Shown in pieces: positions 48,395 to 58,427 of a DNA stretch of 64,000 nucleotides (position 1 is its first letter; each line of letters opens with the position of its first letter). The notes beneath the pieces were generated by a model. The model made no database searches and was not told the DNA's origin. It saw nothing but the letters and a program-made list of their open reading frames with translations. Origin of the DNA: Platerodrilus igneus (taxonomy: Eukaryota; Arthropoda; Insecta; Coleoptera; Lycidae). The stretch is taken from positions 930,001 to 994,000 of the forward strand of contig JARFIW010001082.1 of assembly GCA_036346225.1 (NCBI GenBank), written 5' to 3'. The position numbers and the translations under genes are program-made.

Positions 48395-48650
48395 AAAGAG
48401 TTCACTGAAACGTAATTATGCATGTCACATGTGTATGAGCACAAATCATAAAATGTATAATTGCGTCAGATTTAAGGAACTACCTATATAGAACAACGCC
48501 ATGAGTTAGTAAAGAAACATTCGTTGGGCTTTAATTGTCTCAGGTTTCATCAAATTGTCTTGCGGATCAACCATTAAATGTTTTCATTGTAAAAAAGAGA
48601 CACTATAGTCTTTTGCGTTTTAGAAACTCAAAAATTCTCCGTCGGCTACT
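48395..48650 (+). pseudogene. BEL/Pao gag zinc-knuckle region
   Basis: Reading through stops, the frame gives CHMCMSTNHKMYNCVRFKEL, then the expected ELVKKHSLGFNCL, and a second knuckle with CFHCKKRH. These are the two cysteine/histidine clusters that end Pao gag. Stops near 48488 and 48518 and a shift near 48600 break it. N-terminal gag is not recognisable. Confidence 0.75.
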
Positions 48651-48754
48651 TATGCTGTTGTTGAAGATGTAGCTATTGCTATAACTACGCAATCATCGTC
48701 CATTCAGGCTCAATCTGTCATGTGATGTAAGTAGTACTAGTTTGAATCTCCGTA

Positions 48755-49300
48755 TGCTGTTATGTACATAGATTCTTGGTATAAGAGATTATACTGACAA
48801 ATTTTGCCTTGTTATTGATTTTTGCTCTCAAAATAGCTTAATTACAGACGCGTGTGTAAAAAATTGGGATTATCGCGTCAGCGGGCGCATGTAGGTTTGA
48901 TTGCAGTGGTCGACAATGCTGCCGTTACAAAAATTAAAGGTTTTGTAACAATCTATTTAGAGCACTTTGTAATGAAAATATTATGTTAATCACAAACGCT
49001 CTCGTTCTCAAAGAAATATGTGGCGATCAACCTAGACTGCATGTAGTTGCTAATATTCAGAATTGATTCTCTAATGTCACTCTCGCTGATCTCTATTTTG
49101 CAAAAAAAAAGGTGCCATAGAATTTTTGTTTGAATTAGATATTTTAGAAAATTCGTCTCATATAATCCAGGGACAACCAGGTGCCATCTCAACCATTTTT
49201 GAATGGGTTATAATTGGGAAATTGCCCGAGTCCAATTCACAGTCTCCAACAACCGAATATCCCACATCTTTAAGTCTGTGTTGTGAAACATTGATTCGTC
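48755..49300 (+). pseudogene. BEL/Pao protease and pre-RT region, second element
   Basis: The segment includes YTDKFCLVIDFCSQNSLITD near 48795, where the catalytic DSG of the family has become IDF, so the protease is dead by residue as well as by frame. It then has KIKGFVTIYLEHF and, at 49126-49260, ELDILENSSHIIQGQ and IFEWVIIGKLP, the conserved block between protease and RT. Frameshifts occur near 48870 and 49120. Confidence 0.8.
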
Positions 49301-49870
49301 TATACACCGCTTTTGGGAAATGCAAGAGGTGGATCATTACCGTATTCCTAATCCTGAAGATATCGCATGCAAAAATTTATTTAAAGATACGCATTTTCGT
49401 AATGTGATAGAACGCTATTCGGGACGCTTGTTCTTTATCGACAGAAATGTGATGCTGTTTGATACAAGGGAACACGCACGCAAACGCTTAACAAATGTAG
49501 AAGGTCGTCTAAAACGTCAACCTTCGTCATTATATAAATAATATCGTCGTTTTACACATGAGTATTTTGATTTAGGTTACATAAGTTTAGCAATTTCAGC
49601 TTCAAATTACATAATGCTTCATCATTGTGAAATAACGGAAGGTAGCAGTGCAATAAAAGTTATGGCAGTTTTTGACGAATCATTTAGTCCCGCTTCTTCT
49701 AGTCAATCTTTAAACGATTTTCTACTGGTAGGTCTGAAACTGCTACTTGGTGTTTCTGATATGAAGTTTTTACGCCAAATGTATCGTCAAGTGTTAATAC
49801 ACACCGCTAATATCAGCATATTTATTATCGTCCTGTTGAAGGAGGTCCCATCGAGAAATACGCTTTAAAC
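49301..49870 (+). pseudogene. BEL/Pao reverse transcriptase start, second element
   Basis: FGKCKRW/EMQEVDHYRIPN at 49315 is the FWExEEI block of Pao RT in two frames. It is followed by ERYSGRLFFIDRNV, KRLTNVEGRLKRQPSSLY and MLHHCEITEGSS (position of YLPHH). RQMYRQVLIH near 49780 marks the motif before the catalytic box. The catalytic Asp-Asp segment and much of the palm are missing between 49860 and 50480. Confidence 0.8.
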
Positions 49871-50479
49871 ACTTACTTTTGGTGTATAGTCTTTGCCTTT
49901 TTAGCTCAACGCGTACTACAGCAGCTAGTCCCAGACGAATGAATTAAGTTTCCCTTGGCCTCCAAAGCGATTTTAAATCAAACATTTGGGGATATTTGCG
50001 CATGTGTTAACACTGTATAGGAGGGGCTACCCTTGCAGCAGAAATTAATCCACATTTTTGCTAAAATCGGTTTTGATTTATGCAAATGAGCTAATAATCA
50101 TTAAGAAATTGTAGATGCTGTTCCGTTAAGCCGTCGCGAACATCCCGTTGTTTTGAATTCGAAGGGTCACTCAATACAATACAATTCGTCTGATGACGCT
50201 CAAATTTCATAGTGTCGACTAAACGAAGTATGTTGTCTGAAATTGTTAAGATTTATGACCCTATGGGTTGTTTCACACCGTGTACATTTTGCGCAAAGGT
50301 GCTAAACCGACAACCGTGACTGCTGGCATTAAATCGTGTCGAACCCCTTATAATTTCTATTCAAGGAATGTAATTTTGTTACTGATCTACCTGCGCTTAA
50401 TGGTATACAAGTTCGACGTTATATTTCAATCATTTGTGCAAGCTTATGACAAATAATTGCGGATTTTGTGATAGATCTT

Positions 50480-50965
50480 CAAAGGGTTGTGCAGCAGGAG
50501 TTGTTTATGTTTGGTGTGAACAAATAGATTAGATTAGTGTTCATCTCGTAAAGACTAAAAATAAAATTGCTCCGCTAAAGACAATGAGTTTTTCGCGCCT
50601 AGTATTGTGCGCCGCTGTTCTGTTAAGTCAATTGATTAAGTCGATAGCCCCATTTATGGATCAGGTCCAACCTACAAGCACACAATTGTTTTTAGATCCA
50701 GCAATTGTACTTGCTTGACTACGAATGCCACCGCATAAGCTAAAAACTTTTGTAGAAAATGGGGTTGTTCAGATTTTAAAAACCTCCCTCCCGACTCATT
50801 GGTATTACATTGCATCTAAGGAGAATCCAAATGATTGTGCTAGTAGAGGATTAAATGTTCAATGGTTGTCAGCTTTCGATTTATGGTGGAAAGGTACGCA
50901 TTTTCTATACAAACCTTTTAACACTAGGTCGACATTTTCAAGGTCACCGGGATCCGATTCCTAAA
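50480..50965 (+). pseudogene. BEL/Pao RNase H region, second element
   Basis: The reading includes VCAAVLLSQLI (about 50608). At 50728-50900 it has PPHKLKTFVENGVVQI, LPTHWYYIASKENPNDCASRG and FDLWWKGTHFL, all standard for the RNase H end of Pao pol. Stops lie before 50725. The interval 49871-50480 is eroded pol without clear motifs. Confidence 0.8.
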
Positions 50966-51899
50966 ATAACAGTACACACATTTTCTGTTTCATTTCAAGT
51001 CGCATGCCGATGCCATGTCAAATGTTTCGGGTCTCACTCGTTTTCAAAAAAGAGCATATTCATGCCCTTTCATTCGGAAGTTGCCACCCGTGCAACTTGT
51101 ATGCTGCGTTTCTTTTACCGCACAAAATAATATGCTCAACACGTCTTTGCTACAAGCGGCACGCATGCTCAAATGTTTCAAGCTTGAAGCGAGACAATCG
51201 TAAGTCGTAAACGACTTTTCTTAGGCAACAATACCACCGTGTTCGCAATAAAGTTATGTTTATTTTACTGTACGCTTCAATGAGAAAACAGATCATGTAT
51301 ATATTTATATTTCCAACTCACCTATTTTTACCTGGCAACCCGATAATAGTAAACAGTAAAAGATAGACAACTATTCCTTATTGTACTGGCGATTGGTACT
51401 AAATTCTAAGGGAAAATAAATAAATGCCGAAATTAAAAGAAAATAATTACATTATTTTTAATTAAGGGTAGCATCGACCTGATATAATTAGACAGCTACC
51501 CCTGATTTATCTGCTTACATATTATGTTTGATAAAAATTGCTTTTCATTATGACATCAAATGAGTGAAGGTCGATTTTAGACGAAATCTTGTACTAAAAC
51601 AATGAGCAGCAAAAACAGTTTTACTACACTGAGCTTTTAGACGTTCTGTAGTTTATAAACAAACTGTGAACACATATGCATGTACAAACGTGGACGACTA
51701 AAAGAATTCAGAGAATATGTTGCACTGAATTTGTGAAAAATTTACATAAACAAGTTTTGAATGGGTAAATTTGTGATACAGAGACTGCTTTATTGGTATC
51801 AATTTAGATCTGTTCTGATCTTGTATGTTTTCGGTATAACATTTTTATATTGTTTAGAGAGTGCAATTTATAGTCCCCCCACAATAATTATTTAGCAAC

Positions 51900-52960
51900 T
51901 TTAAGGCAACGTAATGCAAAATAATTAGAGTTATGTCAATTTCATATTCAGCGTAGATACTGGATAATTTCTATTAGACGATTAATCCGCAAACGCATAA
52001 ACCAGTGTTTACCTTGTTATAAAATAAAGGTATCAGTTCGAAACCCGCAAATGGCTAGTCTACCCGCGGCTAGGGTTCAGCAGTTAGAATAGATTTTGTA
52101 GGCCCTTAGGTTCTTAAAGAAAGTTCTAAAAGGAACGCTCCTCGCCCCAAATGTTATATGGCTATCTTTATTTGCCATGCCACTAAAGCAATCCATTTAC
52201 GGTTAGTGCCGAGTTTATCAACAGCTGCATTTTTGGCTGCTTTAAATAGATTTGTGGCAAGTCGCGCATTGTTTCGCAATATACAATGTGACTGTAGCAC
52301 GAATTCTAAATGCTCAGCTAATCATTTTACTAAAGTAACAGACTTCCTTATAAATTCCAATCATGCTATAGCCGATCATTTTTCATTAAAAGAAATGAAA
52401 CAGAACTTCAACCCTACGTCGTCTCCTCACTTTGGTGGAATTTGGGAGACAGAAGTAAAGTCCGCCAAGCACCATTTACATCAAATAGTGAGTTCATTAG
52501 TTATTACCTTCGATGGAATGATGACATCACTGGCTAATATCAAAGCTATCCTAAATAGCCGTGCAATATGTTCTAAATCTCCATGGACTCACGTGATGAC
52601 ATTGATTTCCTCACACGTGATCACTTCCTCACCCGCTCACCTCTACAGTCAACTTTTGAAATTAATGTTGAGGATGCATACACAAATCTCTTAAATCGCT
52701 ACCAGCTTCTGCAATAAGCTACTCAAGCCTTGTGGAGACGTTGCTCTCCAGATTATTTACACACGCTCATGCCAAAGGTTAAGTGGGCAAGTCCTTAATC
52801 AAACTGGCAATTGGGTGATGTGTTTTTTGTAAAACAAAATAATAATGGCCGCGCAACAACAATTTACTTTAAAAAGACGGGGCTGTCAAACCTGCAAAGT
52901 TTTGTACCGCAAGGGGAGTTATGTACGCCCCACTTGCAAGTTGGTTCCCCGGCCTCCCAT
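51900..52960 (+). pseudogene. BEL/Pao integrase and C-terminal domain, second element
   Basis: The zinc region is poor. The core reads MAIFICHATKAIHLRLVPSL (52158), AFLAALNRFVA, SSPHFGGIWETEVKSAKHHL (third catalytic Glu region, 52425) and RAICSKSPW. Here the second Asp is altered: the usual SDNGTNF is replaced by CDCSTNSK. The DUF5641-like domain follows in broken frames, with WQLGDVFFVKQNNNGR near 52808 and the CTPHLQVG end near 52935. Frame breaks lie at 52694 and 52797. The 3' LTR was not identified. Confidence 0.82.
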
Positions 52961-53989
52961 TAGCATACTGACTCTTTTGTATGACAAATTTGTTTGATTT
53001 TCTTCTTTATTGCTTTTTTGAATTGTAATTATGTCATTCATTTAATTTAAAGCTATGTTTTGGGTGAGCGGTATTCTACGTCCAAGAGTAAATTTGAAGT
53101 TGTTTTTATTTCTATTAATTTTAAAAGAATCACCACCTTTAATTTTGATATTTCTGTTTATTATAAACTGGTTGTGTTGTTATGTTGTGTAAAATACTCA
53201 TTCGTATGATAGGCCTTGTATGTTACTGTAAGTTATATACAATAGATTGCTCCGCGCTCGCGTGTGAATACTATGCTAATTAATATACTAGCAACGTCCA
53301 TAATTCTCATTTCTAAAGTTTTATACCGTGTGCGTATGATACGTATTCTGTGAATGATACAATCGCCACATCCTCTACCAGCTGTTGATAAAGGAAGATC
53401 ACTCGTCTGCGGTTTATTGAGTCTAAGGCTTTAGAAGATCTGCTAGAGCTGCAGTTAGGATCTATTTGTATACAATTGGTAAGTTTTTTATGACATAAAA
53501 TAATACGCATCCCATTACACATTGCTAACTCTTCAATTTATCTGGGTCAGTCAAATTCACAACGCGAAAGTATCCCCAATATCCTCTATAATAGTTTTGA
53601 AAACAATGATGGCTAGTTTTCTGTTAGAAATGAATCGTCAAGTTTATTGATCTCTCTAAACAGTTTCAATTTCTTTGTTTCGTCGTGATTTGGTACAATA
53701 TTTGGAACCATATTATTCCTGTATAGAAAACAACGCAGTCTAAACTATTACAATTATTATCTATCATGAAAATGCCGAATTAAACCAATGAATATTTACA
53801 AAAACTACGATCAGACCTTTTTTTCAAAAATGTTGATTGGTGCTAAAGAATGCACGAGAGCTGGATATAAATATCACGAGAAATTTAGATTTTGATAGAT
53901 AAATAATTGCCCCAACAAAATACAGATATTGCCATTTGGAGTATTAAATTCGCTACGAGTCTGTTATTCTTCTTAACTAAAATACAAAG
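52961..53989. other. Unassigned; possible remains of the BEL/Pao 3' LTR
   Basis: GGGTGAGCGG near 53065 could be a polypurine tract, but no match to the 5' LTR was seen. The rest is AT-rich without recognised coding content. Confidence 0.35.
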
Positions 53990-54400
53990 TCACTTTTTCT
54001 TTACCACAGAATTAATGCCGCAATGAACTCTTTGGAACAAAGATTCTCACAAACTCAACTGCGTCGCCAGTCTTTCAAATTTCTTTATGACACATCTCAA
54101 TTAAAACTAATGTCTCAAGATCAACCTATAAAAATCTGTATAAATTTTGAAAAAGTATAGTCAAATTGGTGAAGCTGATGTTAATGGTACTGAGCTATCT
54201 GCCGCAATTTTCGTTCTGTGTATGTTGGTAGAAACCAATCAAACAGCTATAGAAATAATAAAGTTCGCTTTAAAAATGAATATTGCATCTAACGTACTTA
54301 TAGCACTAAGAATGCTATTAACCTTACGCATATTAGTGGACAAAAAGTTTTTTGAAATCGAAACTAATAAAGACATAACTACGTTTAAATATGTCTAAAA
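53990..54400 (+). pseudogene. hAT transposase C-terminal fragment (ZMYM1-like)
   Basis: From 54000 on, a broken frame leads into 54147-54398: ADVNGTELSAAIFVLCMLVE, EIIKFALKMN, then SNVLIALRMLLTLRILV. This matches the region before and within the dimerisation domain of ZMYM1-like hAT transposases. The diagnostic SGERSFSKLKL block is lost right after LRILV, and the frame ends at 54398. It differs from the hAT at 41.6-44.9 kb and is an independent older copy. Confidence 0.65.
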
Positions 54401-55044
54401 CGGTTAACTGCCATTGCAACAATAGCCATTGAATAATCGGTTTTTCAAACCTGAACTTACAAAATTTTATTAAAGAATTTGCCGATAGTAAATCAGAAAG
54501 CAAATGTCCTTCTAAACAATGAATCAATGTTACATAATGTGAATTTTTTGAACTGTAGTAAGTAGATACGCAACCTTCGTACGAGCACAAAAATCCGGTT
54601 TTCTTATGGGATTTAACATGGGAAATTCTAAGGTCCAAAAAGACCCTTTTGCCAGATACAAAAGTCATTCACCCGGGGCGATCCTACATTCAAAGTTCAT
54701 GAGACCTCTGCTTAACCATTTTATATAGGAATTCTGCTGCAGTCCGTTCCACAATCTACTTCTCCATGGTCTGCCTCACCTTCCCCACTTAAATAAAAAC
54801 GAGGAATCATTAAAATGCTTTATTACACGTTGCACTTACATACATTGATTTTATATACATATTTTTAACATTGCTTAAATGGATATCGGTTTATCTGAAT
54901 TAACATATATTACACACATATCGATTGCTTATATCTAAGTTAACATTCGTTAGAGTAACATACTTAAATAATACATTATCAAATAACAGTACATTTAAAA
55001 TAAGATTGGAGGTACCAATTCAATTAATATATAATAGTAGTGAG
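54401..55044. other. Unassigned AT-rich DNA before the virus-like element
   Basis: The minus-strand frame 54333-54668 overlaps the hAT fragment and has no recognised motif. No element terminus could be defined here; the left end of the PolB element may lie anywhere between 54.4 and 55.0 kb. Confidence 0.4.
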
Positions 55045-55900
55045 GTAGGGCCGGTCCTACTTCAAAACGCGACAGACGTATTTTCCATGTGTAGAATACG
55101 GCTGAATCGTTTTGAATTAGGATCGGCCCTATATGATTTCAATGTAAAATAGTCGTGAAAACATTTCATGTAAAATAGTTGTGAAAACATGAATTCTTCT
55201 ATACTTTCAATGTAAAATGCTTGTGGGCACGTTTTGAATTAGGATCGGCTTTATATTACTTTCAATGAAACACACACGTATGTTGAAAAGTGCAGAGAAG
55301 AATGTGTGTAGCTGTTTTGAATTCGGTTTTCTATCGAGAAGTTAGACGTGCACCGTTTTGAATTAGGATCGGCGTTATATACTTTTAATGTAAAATGTGA
55401 AAACCTGAATTCTTTTCAAATGTAAAATACTTGTGGGCACGTTTTGAATTAGGATCGGCTTTATATTACTTTCAATGTAACACACGTATGTTGAAAAATG
55501 TAAGTGCAGAGAAAATGTGTGTAGCTGTTTTGAATTTAGTTTTCTAGTTAGAAGTTATAAAGTATGACAGATGCAAAAAAAATATCGCATTCAAGTCAAT
55601 TGTGTTTAACACGTGCACCGTTTTGAATTAGCATCGGCGTTATATACTTTTAATGTAAAAATGTGAAAACCTGAATTCTTTTCAAATGTAAAATACTTGT
55701 AGGCACGTTTTGAATTAGGATCGGCTTTATATTACTTTCAATGAAACACACGTATATTGAAAAATGTAAGTGCAGAGAAAATGTGTGTATATGTTTTGAA
55801 TTTGGTTTTCTAGCTAGAAGTTATAAAGTATGACAGATGCAAAATATTGCATTCAAGTCAATTGTGTTTAATTAAAGTGGATTCTGATTTATGTTTAGAG
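55045..55900. repeat. Promoter-like tandem repeats upstream of the virus-like element
   Basis: TTTTGAATTAGGATCGGC followed by a short AT stretch with TATAT and TTTCAATG or TTTTAATGTAAAA recurs at about 55109, 55230, 55352, 55440, 55620 and 55708. Further shared segments are GTGCAGAGAAAATGTGTGTA and AAAACCTGAATTCTTTTCAAATG. One inverted copy (AGGGCCGGTCCTACTTCAAAACG) lies at 55049-55072 and another inverted copy at 57895-57935. Units are roughly 90-270 bp. Confidence 0.75.
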
Positions 55901-55998
55901 GCTGCAAATACACATAGGCCGGTTTCAATTCAAAATGTGTTCACTCTTGTGATAGGTTGAAAAGTGGGTTGGCAAAGTACGCAGATGGTGGTAATCTG

Positions 55999-56051
55999 CT
56001 ATATAAGGAGATTGCTCCTAATATTAATTTAATTAGTCAAAGAAAAGCAAT
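55999..56051 (+). promoter_or_regulatory. TATA-type core promoter of the 98-aa gene
   Basis: CTATATAAGG at 55999-56008 lies about 45 bases upstream of the ATG at 56052. An initiator-like TTAGTCA at 56033 is some 30 bases downstream of the TATA box. Confidence 0.55.
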
Positions 56052-56348
56052 ATGGATTTTAATACTCTTAATAAAACCACATATCGCAAACCTTATGTAA
56101 ATTCAAAAGATATTATAGTGAATAAGAGATTTAAAGTTTTAAAAGTGGAAACACTCAAGACAAAATATGGAGATAGAGTATTAGTGGAAACAGAAGAGTT
56201 CAAGAGTATATTGCCATTGAGATATTTTGAATACCTTCAAGCACATGGAGTGAAACAATTAAATGAAAGTATTGGCTCGAACAAACACGTATACATAACT
56301 AGTAAGGGATCGATCGGTCTAACTGTCAACATAGAATTTTCAGAATAA
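56052..56348 (+). CDS. Small intact gene, possible OB-fold DNA-binding protein
   Basis: The frame is complete: 98 codons from ATG 56052 to TAA 56346-56348, without breaks, unlike most coding regions nearby. The centre reads RFKVLKVETLKTKYGDRVLV followed by an acidic strand (VETEEFKSILPLRYF). Alternating strands with a KYGDRVLVE turn are typical of the small OB-fold-like proteins found beside this type of PolB gene in arthropod genomes; the family link is by memory of pattern, not by search. If so it would bind single-stranded DNA during protein-primed replication. It lies directly after a TATA box and reads the same direction as the polymerase. Confidence 0.55.
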   Translation: MDFNTLNKTTYRKPYVNSKDIIVNKRFKVLKVETLKTKYGDRVLVETEEFKSILPLRYFEYLQAHGVKQLNESIGSNKHVYITSKGSIGLTVNIEFSE

Positions 56349-56858
56349 TATGTCACTAATTTAAGAAATTAGTTTATTATTATAACACATCTAAGTCGAT
56401 TGTATAAAAAATTATGTATTAAATTAAAGTGGATTCTGATTTATGTGCGTTTTACTTGAGTTTACTACCTTGTTTAAAGAAAGTCTTGTTTCAAAAGAGA
56501 AACTATTATAAAATACTTTTTATTTTACAAAATTGTTGAATATTTTGATCTAACTATTTATAAATGAAAAGTATTTATTAACTCACGTTCTTGAAGTAAC
56601 TGCTGCTCCCTCACCGCTAGTTCATCTTTTTTGCTTTATTATTTCTAGCTCCAAATATATACGACGCAGTAGCTTCTCTCCACGCTTTTAAATGCGTTAA
56701 GCAACTCTACTGCATCATCTTCGTAGGATTTGTCATCTTCACAGCAAACAGTCATATTTGATTCTGTACATAACTTTTTCATAGCCGACATGTTTTGCCT
56801 GATCTGTGAGCATAACATAAAAGATTATTGTAGGTTCACCTTTTCTTTTGTATACTAC

Positions 56859-57163
56859 CTGATGTTTCTGAGAGGTTCAGAGTGTATCAACGATTCTACG
56901 ATAGCCTCAGAATTTCCAGAATGGTTTTTTGATCTAATGTAACTTATAATTTAGTAGTGTTTTAAAAACACATGTATAAATGTGAAAAGCACTTACCGTG
57001 ATATATCTATTACGTCACTATCAAAAATAGCAGCAGTATCGAGTTGAGCCGAAGAACAACCAAAAACTTCTTTAATCAAGTCTTCGTCAGAATGTAATAT
57101 AAATTGCTCTAGAACTTTTACGTTGGTACTATTACAATTTTTGACTGATGACAAGTTACTCAT
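56859..57163 (-). CDS. Small spliced gene antisense to the PolB element
   Basis: Exon 1 (57163-56997) starts at ATG and encodes 55 codons of an acidic Ser/Asn-rich protein (LEQFILHSDEDLIKEVFGCS in the centre). It ends at a strong donor, CACG before GTAAGT. A 63-bp intron ends in TTAG at 56934. Exon 2 (56933-56859) continues the same frame for 25 codons (EAIVESLIHSEPLRNI). It ends before GTAGTATAC, where a second intron may end at …GCTCACAG near 56803. Past that point a coding-like frame with MKKLCTESNMTVCC continues to about 56655, but in a phase that does not fit, so exon 3 is uncertain. No homologue recognised. Lower coordinates may be off by one base. Confidence 0.4.
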
Positions 57164-57239
57164 TTTTTAAAAAGTTGCTAGTAATAGTAACTAATAATTA
57201 TACAAGAGATCTGATTGAATACTGTTGGTAAATCTACGT

Positions 57240-57790
57240 GAAGTATTTATATTAAATAATAAACTGATCTGTTAGAAAAATTAAAAATTTGCATCGTTTT
57301 TCTGAAAAAATTCAGCTCTGTAATCTATTCTAATGAACAAAACAGTATGTAAGCGAATATAATTATACCTCAGCAGAAAATAATGAATTAGTTTCATTGT
57401 ATGAAAAGAAATTGCAATGAATGCACATAATAAAACCCTAAATTAGATTTATTTCGTTTAGATTACCGTTGTATAAGAATTTTTTAAAGGTACTGCTAAG
57501 CAGAAATAATGAATTACATTCAAGTAATAAACTGATCTGTTAGAAAAATTAAAATTTGCCTCGTTTTCTGAAAAATTCAGCTCTATAATCTATTCTAATA
57601 AACAAAACAGTATGTAAGCGAATATAATTATACCTCAGCAGAAATAATGAATTAGTTTCATTGTATGAAAAGAAATTGCAATGAATGCACATAATAAAAC
57701 CCTAAATTATATTTATTTCGTTTATATTACCGCTGTATAAGAATTTTTTAAAAGGTACTGCTCAGCAGAAATAATGAATTACATTCATTG
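57240..57790. repeat. Two tandem copies of a 268-bp unit
   Basis: ATAAACTGATCTGTTAGAAAAATTAAAA begins at 57259 and again at 57527. The internal blocks AAACAGTATGTAAGCGAATATAATTATACCTCAGCAG and GAAATTGCAATGAATGCACATAATAAAACCC are shared, with a few indels. Each unit also contains internal copies of CAGCAGAAATAATGAATTA. Confidence 0.9.
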
Positions 57791-58366
57791 ACTGAAAAAT
57801 AAATTGCAAAAGGCGCTGCATATATAGGGATATAGTAATTTGTGCGAATCATGCTGAATTTTTGTAGTAAACGCTAGATGATTATGTATGTTCCATTGAA
57901 AGTAATATAAAGCCGATCCTAATTCAGGTTTTCACATTTTTTCATATGTATCCATAAAAATAGCGCTGTAATGATTGTGTGTATTTTTCTGTATACACAT
58001 CATAAAATCAAAGGTCATATAAAACATTTTTCATAGTAAACGTAACTGAATGAAAAATGATGTTGTATGCGAATTCCTTTTACAGCTGTTTTGCACAAAG
58101 TCGCCTTCAGTTTGTAAATACTGGAAATGCTTGCTTAGCGAATTGTTTGTCATAGTTACGTACTGAATGCAAACTCTGCTTGAAAATCATCTTGAATAAA
58201 AACGTAAATAAAGGAGATTTTTAACAATTGCATTCAAAGCAATTCGCTATGCAATTATTTTGATTTGATGCTATTCCTTTTTACAGTTGTTTTGCTTACG
58301 TGTTTTCCGTAAACTCAGATGAATGAACCTTTTGAAATTGTTTTGCTTACGTCAGATGATATTTGG
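57791..58366. other. Intergenic spacer with one inverted promoter-like copy
   Basis: The reverse complement of TGAATTAGGATCGGCTTTAT lies at 57905-57935, the same motif as in the 55.0-55.9 kb array. TTGTTTTGCTTACGT occurs twice (58288 and 58340). No gene seen. Confidence 0.5.
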
Positions 58367-58427
58367 TATAAATATTAAATAGAGAAATACGTATATTGAG
58401 TAGTGTATTTTGATTTTATATAGAATC
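58367..58427 (+). promoter_or_regulatory. TATA-type core promoter of the DNA polymerase gene
   Basis: TATAAATATT at 58367 lies 61 bases before the polymerase ATG at 58428. CTTACGTCAGATGATATTTG just upstream repeats a motif seen 50 bases earlier. Confidence 0.5.
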
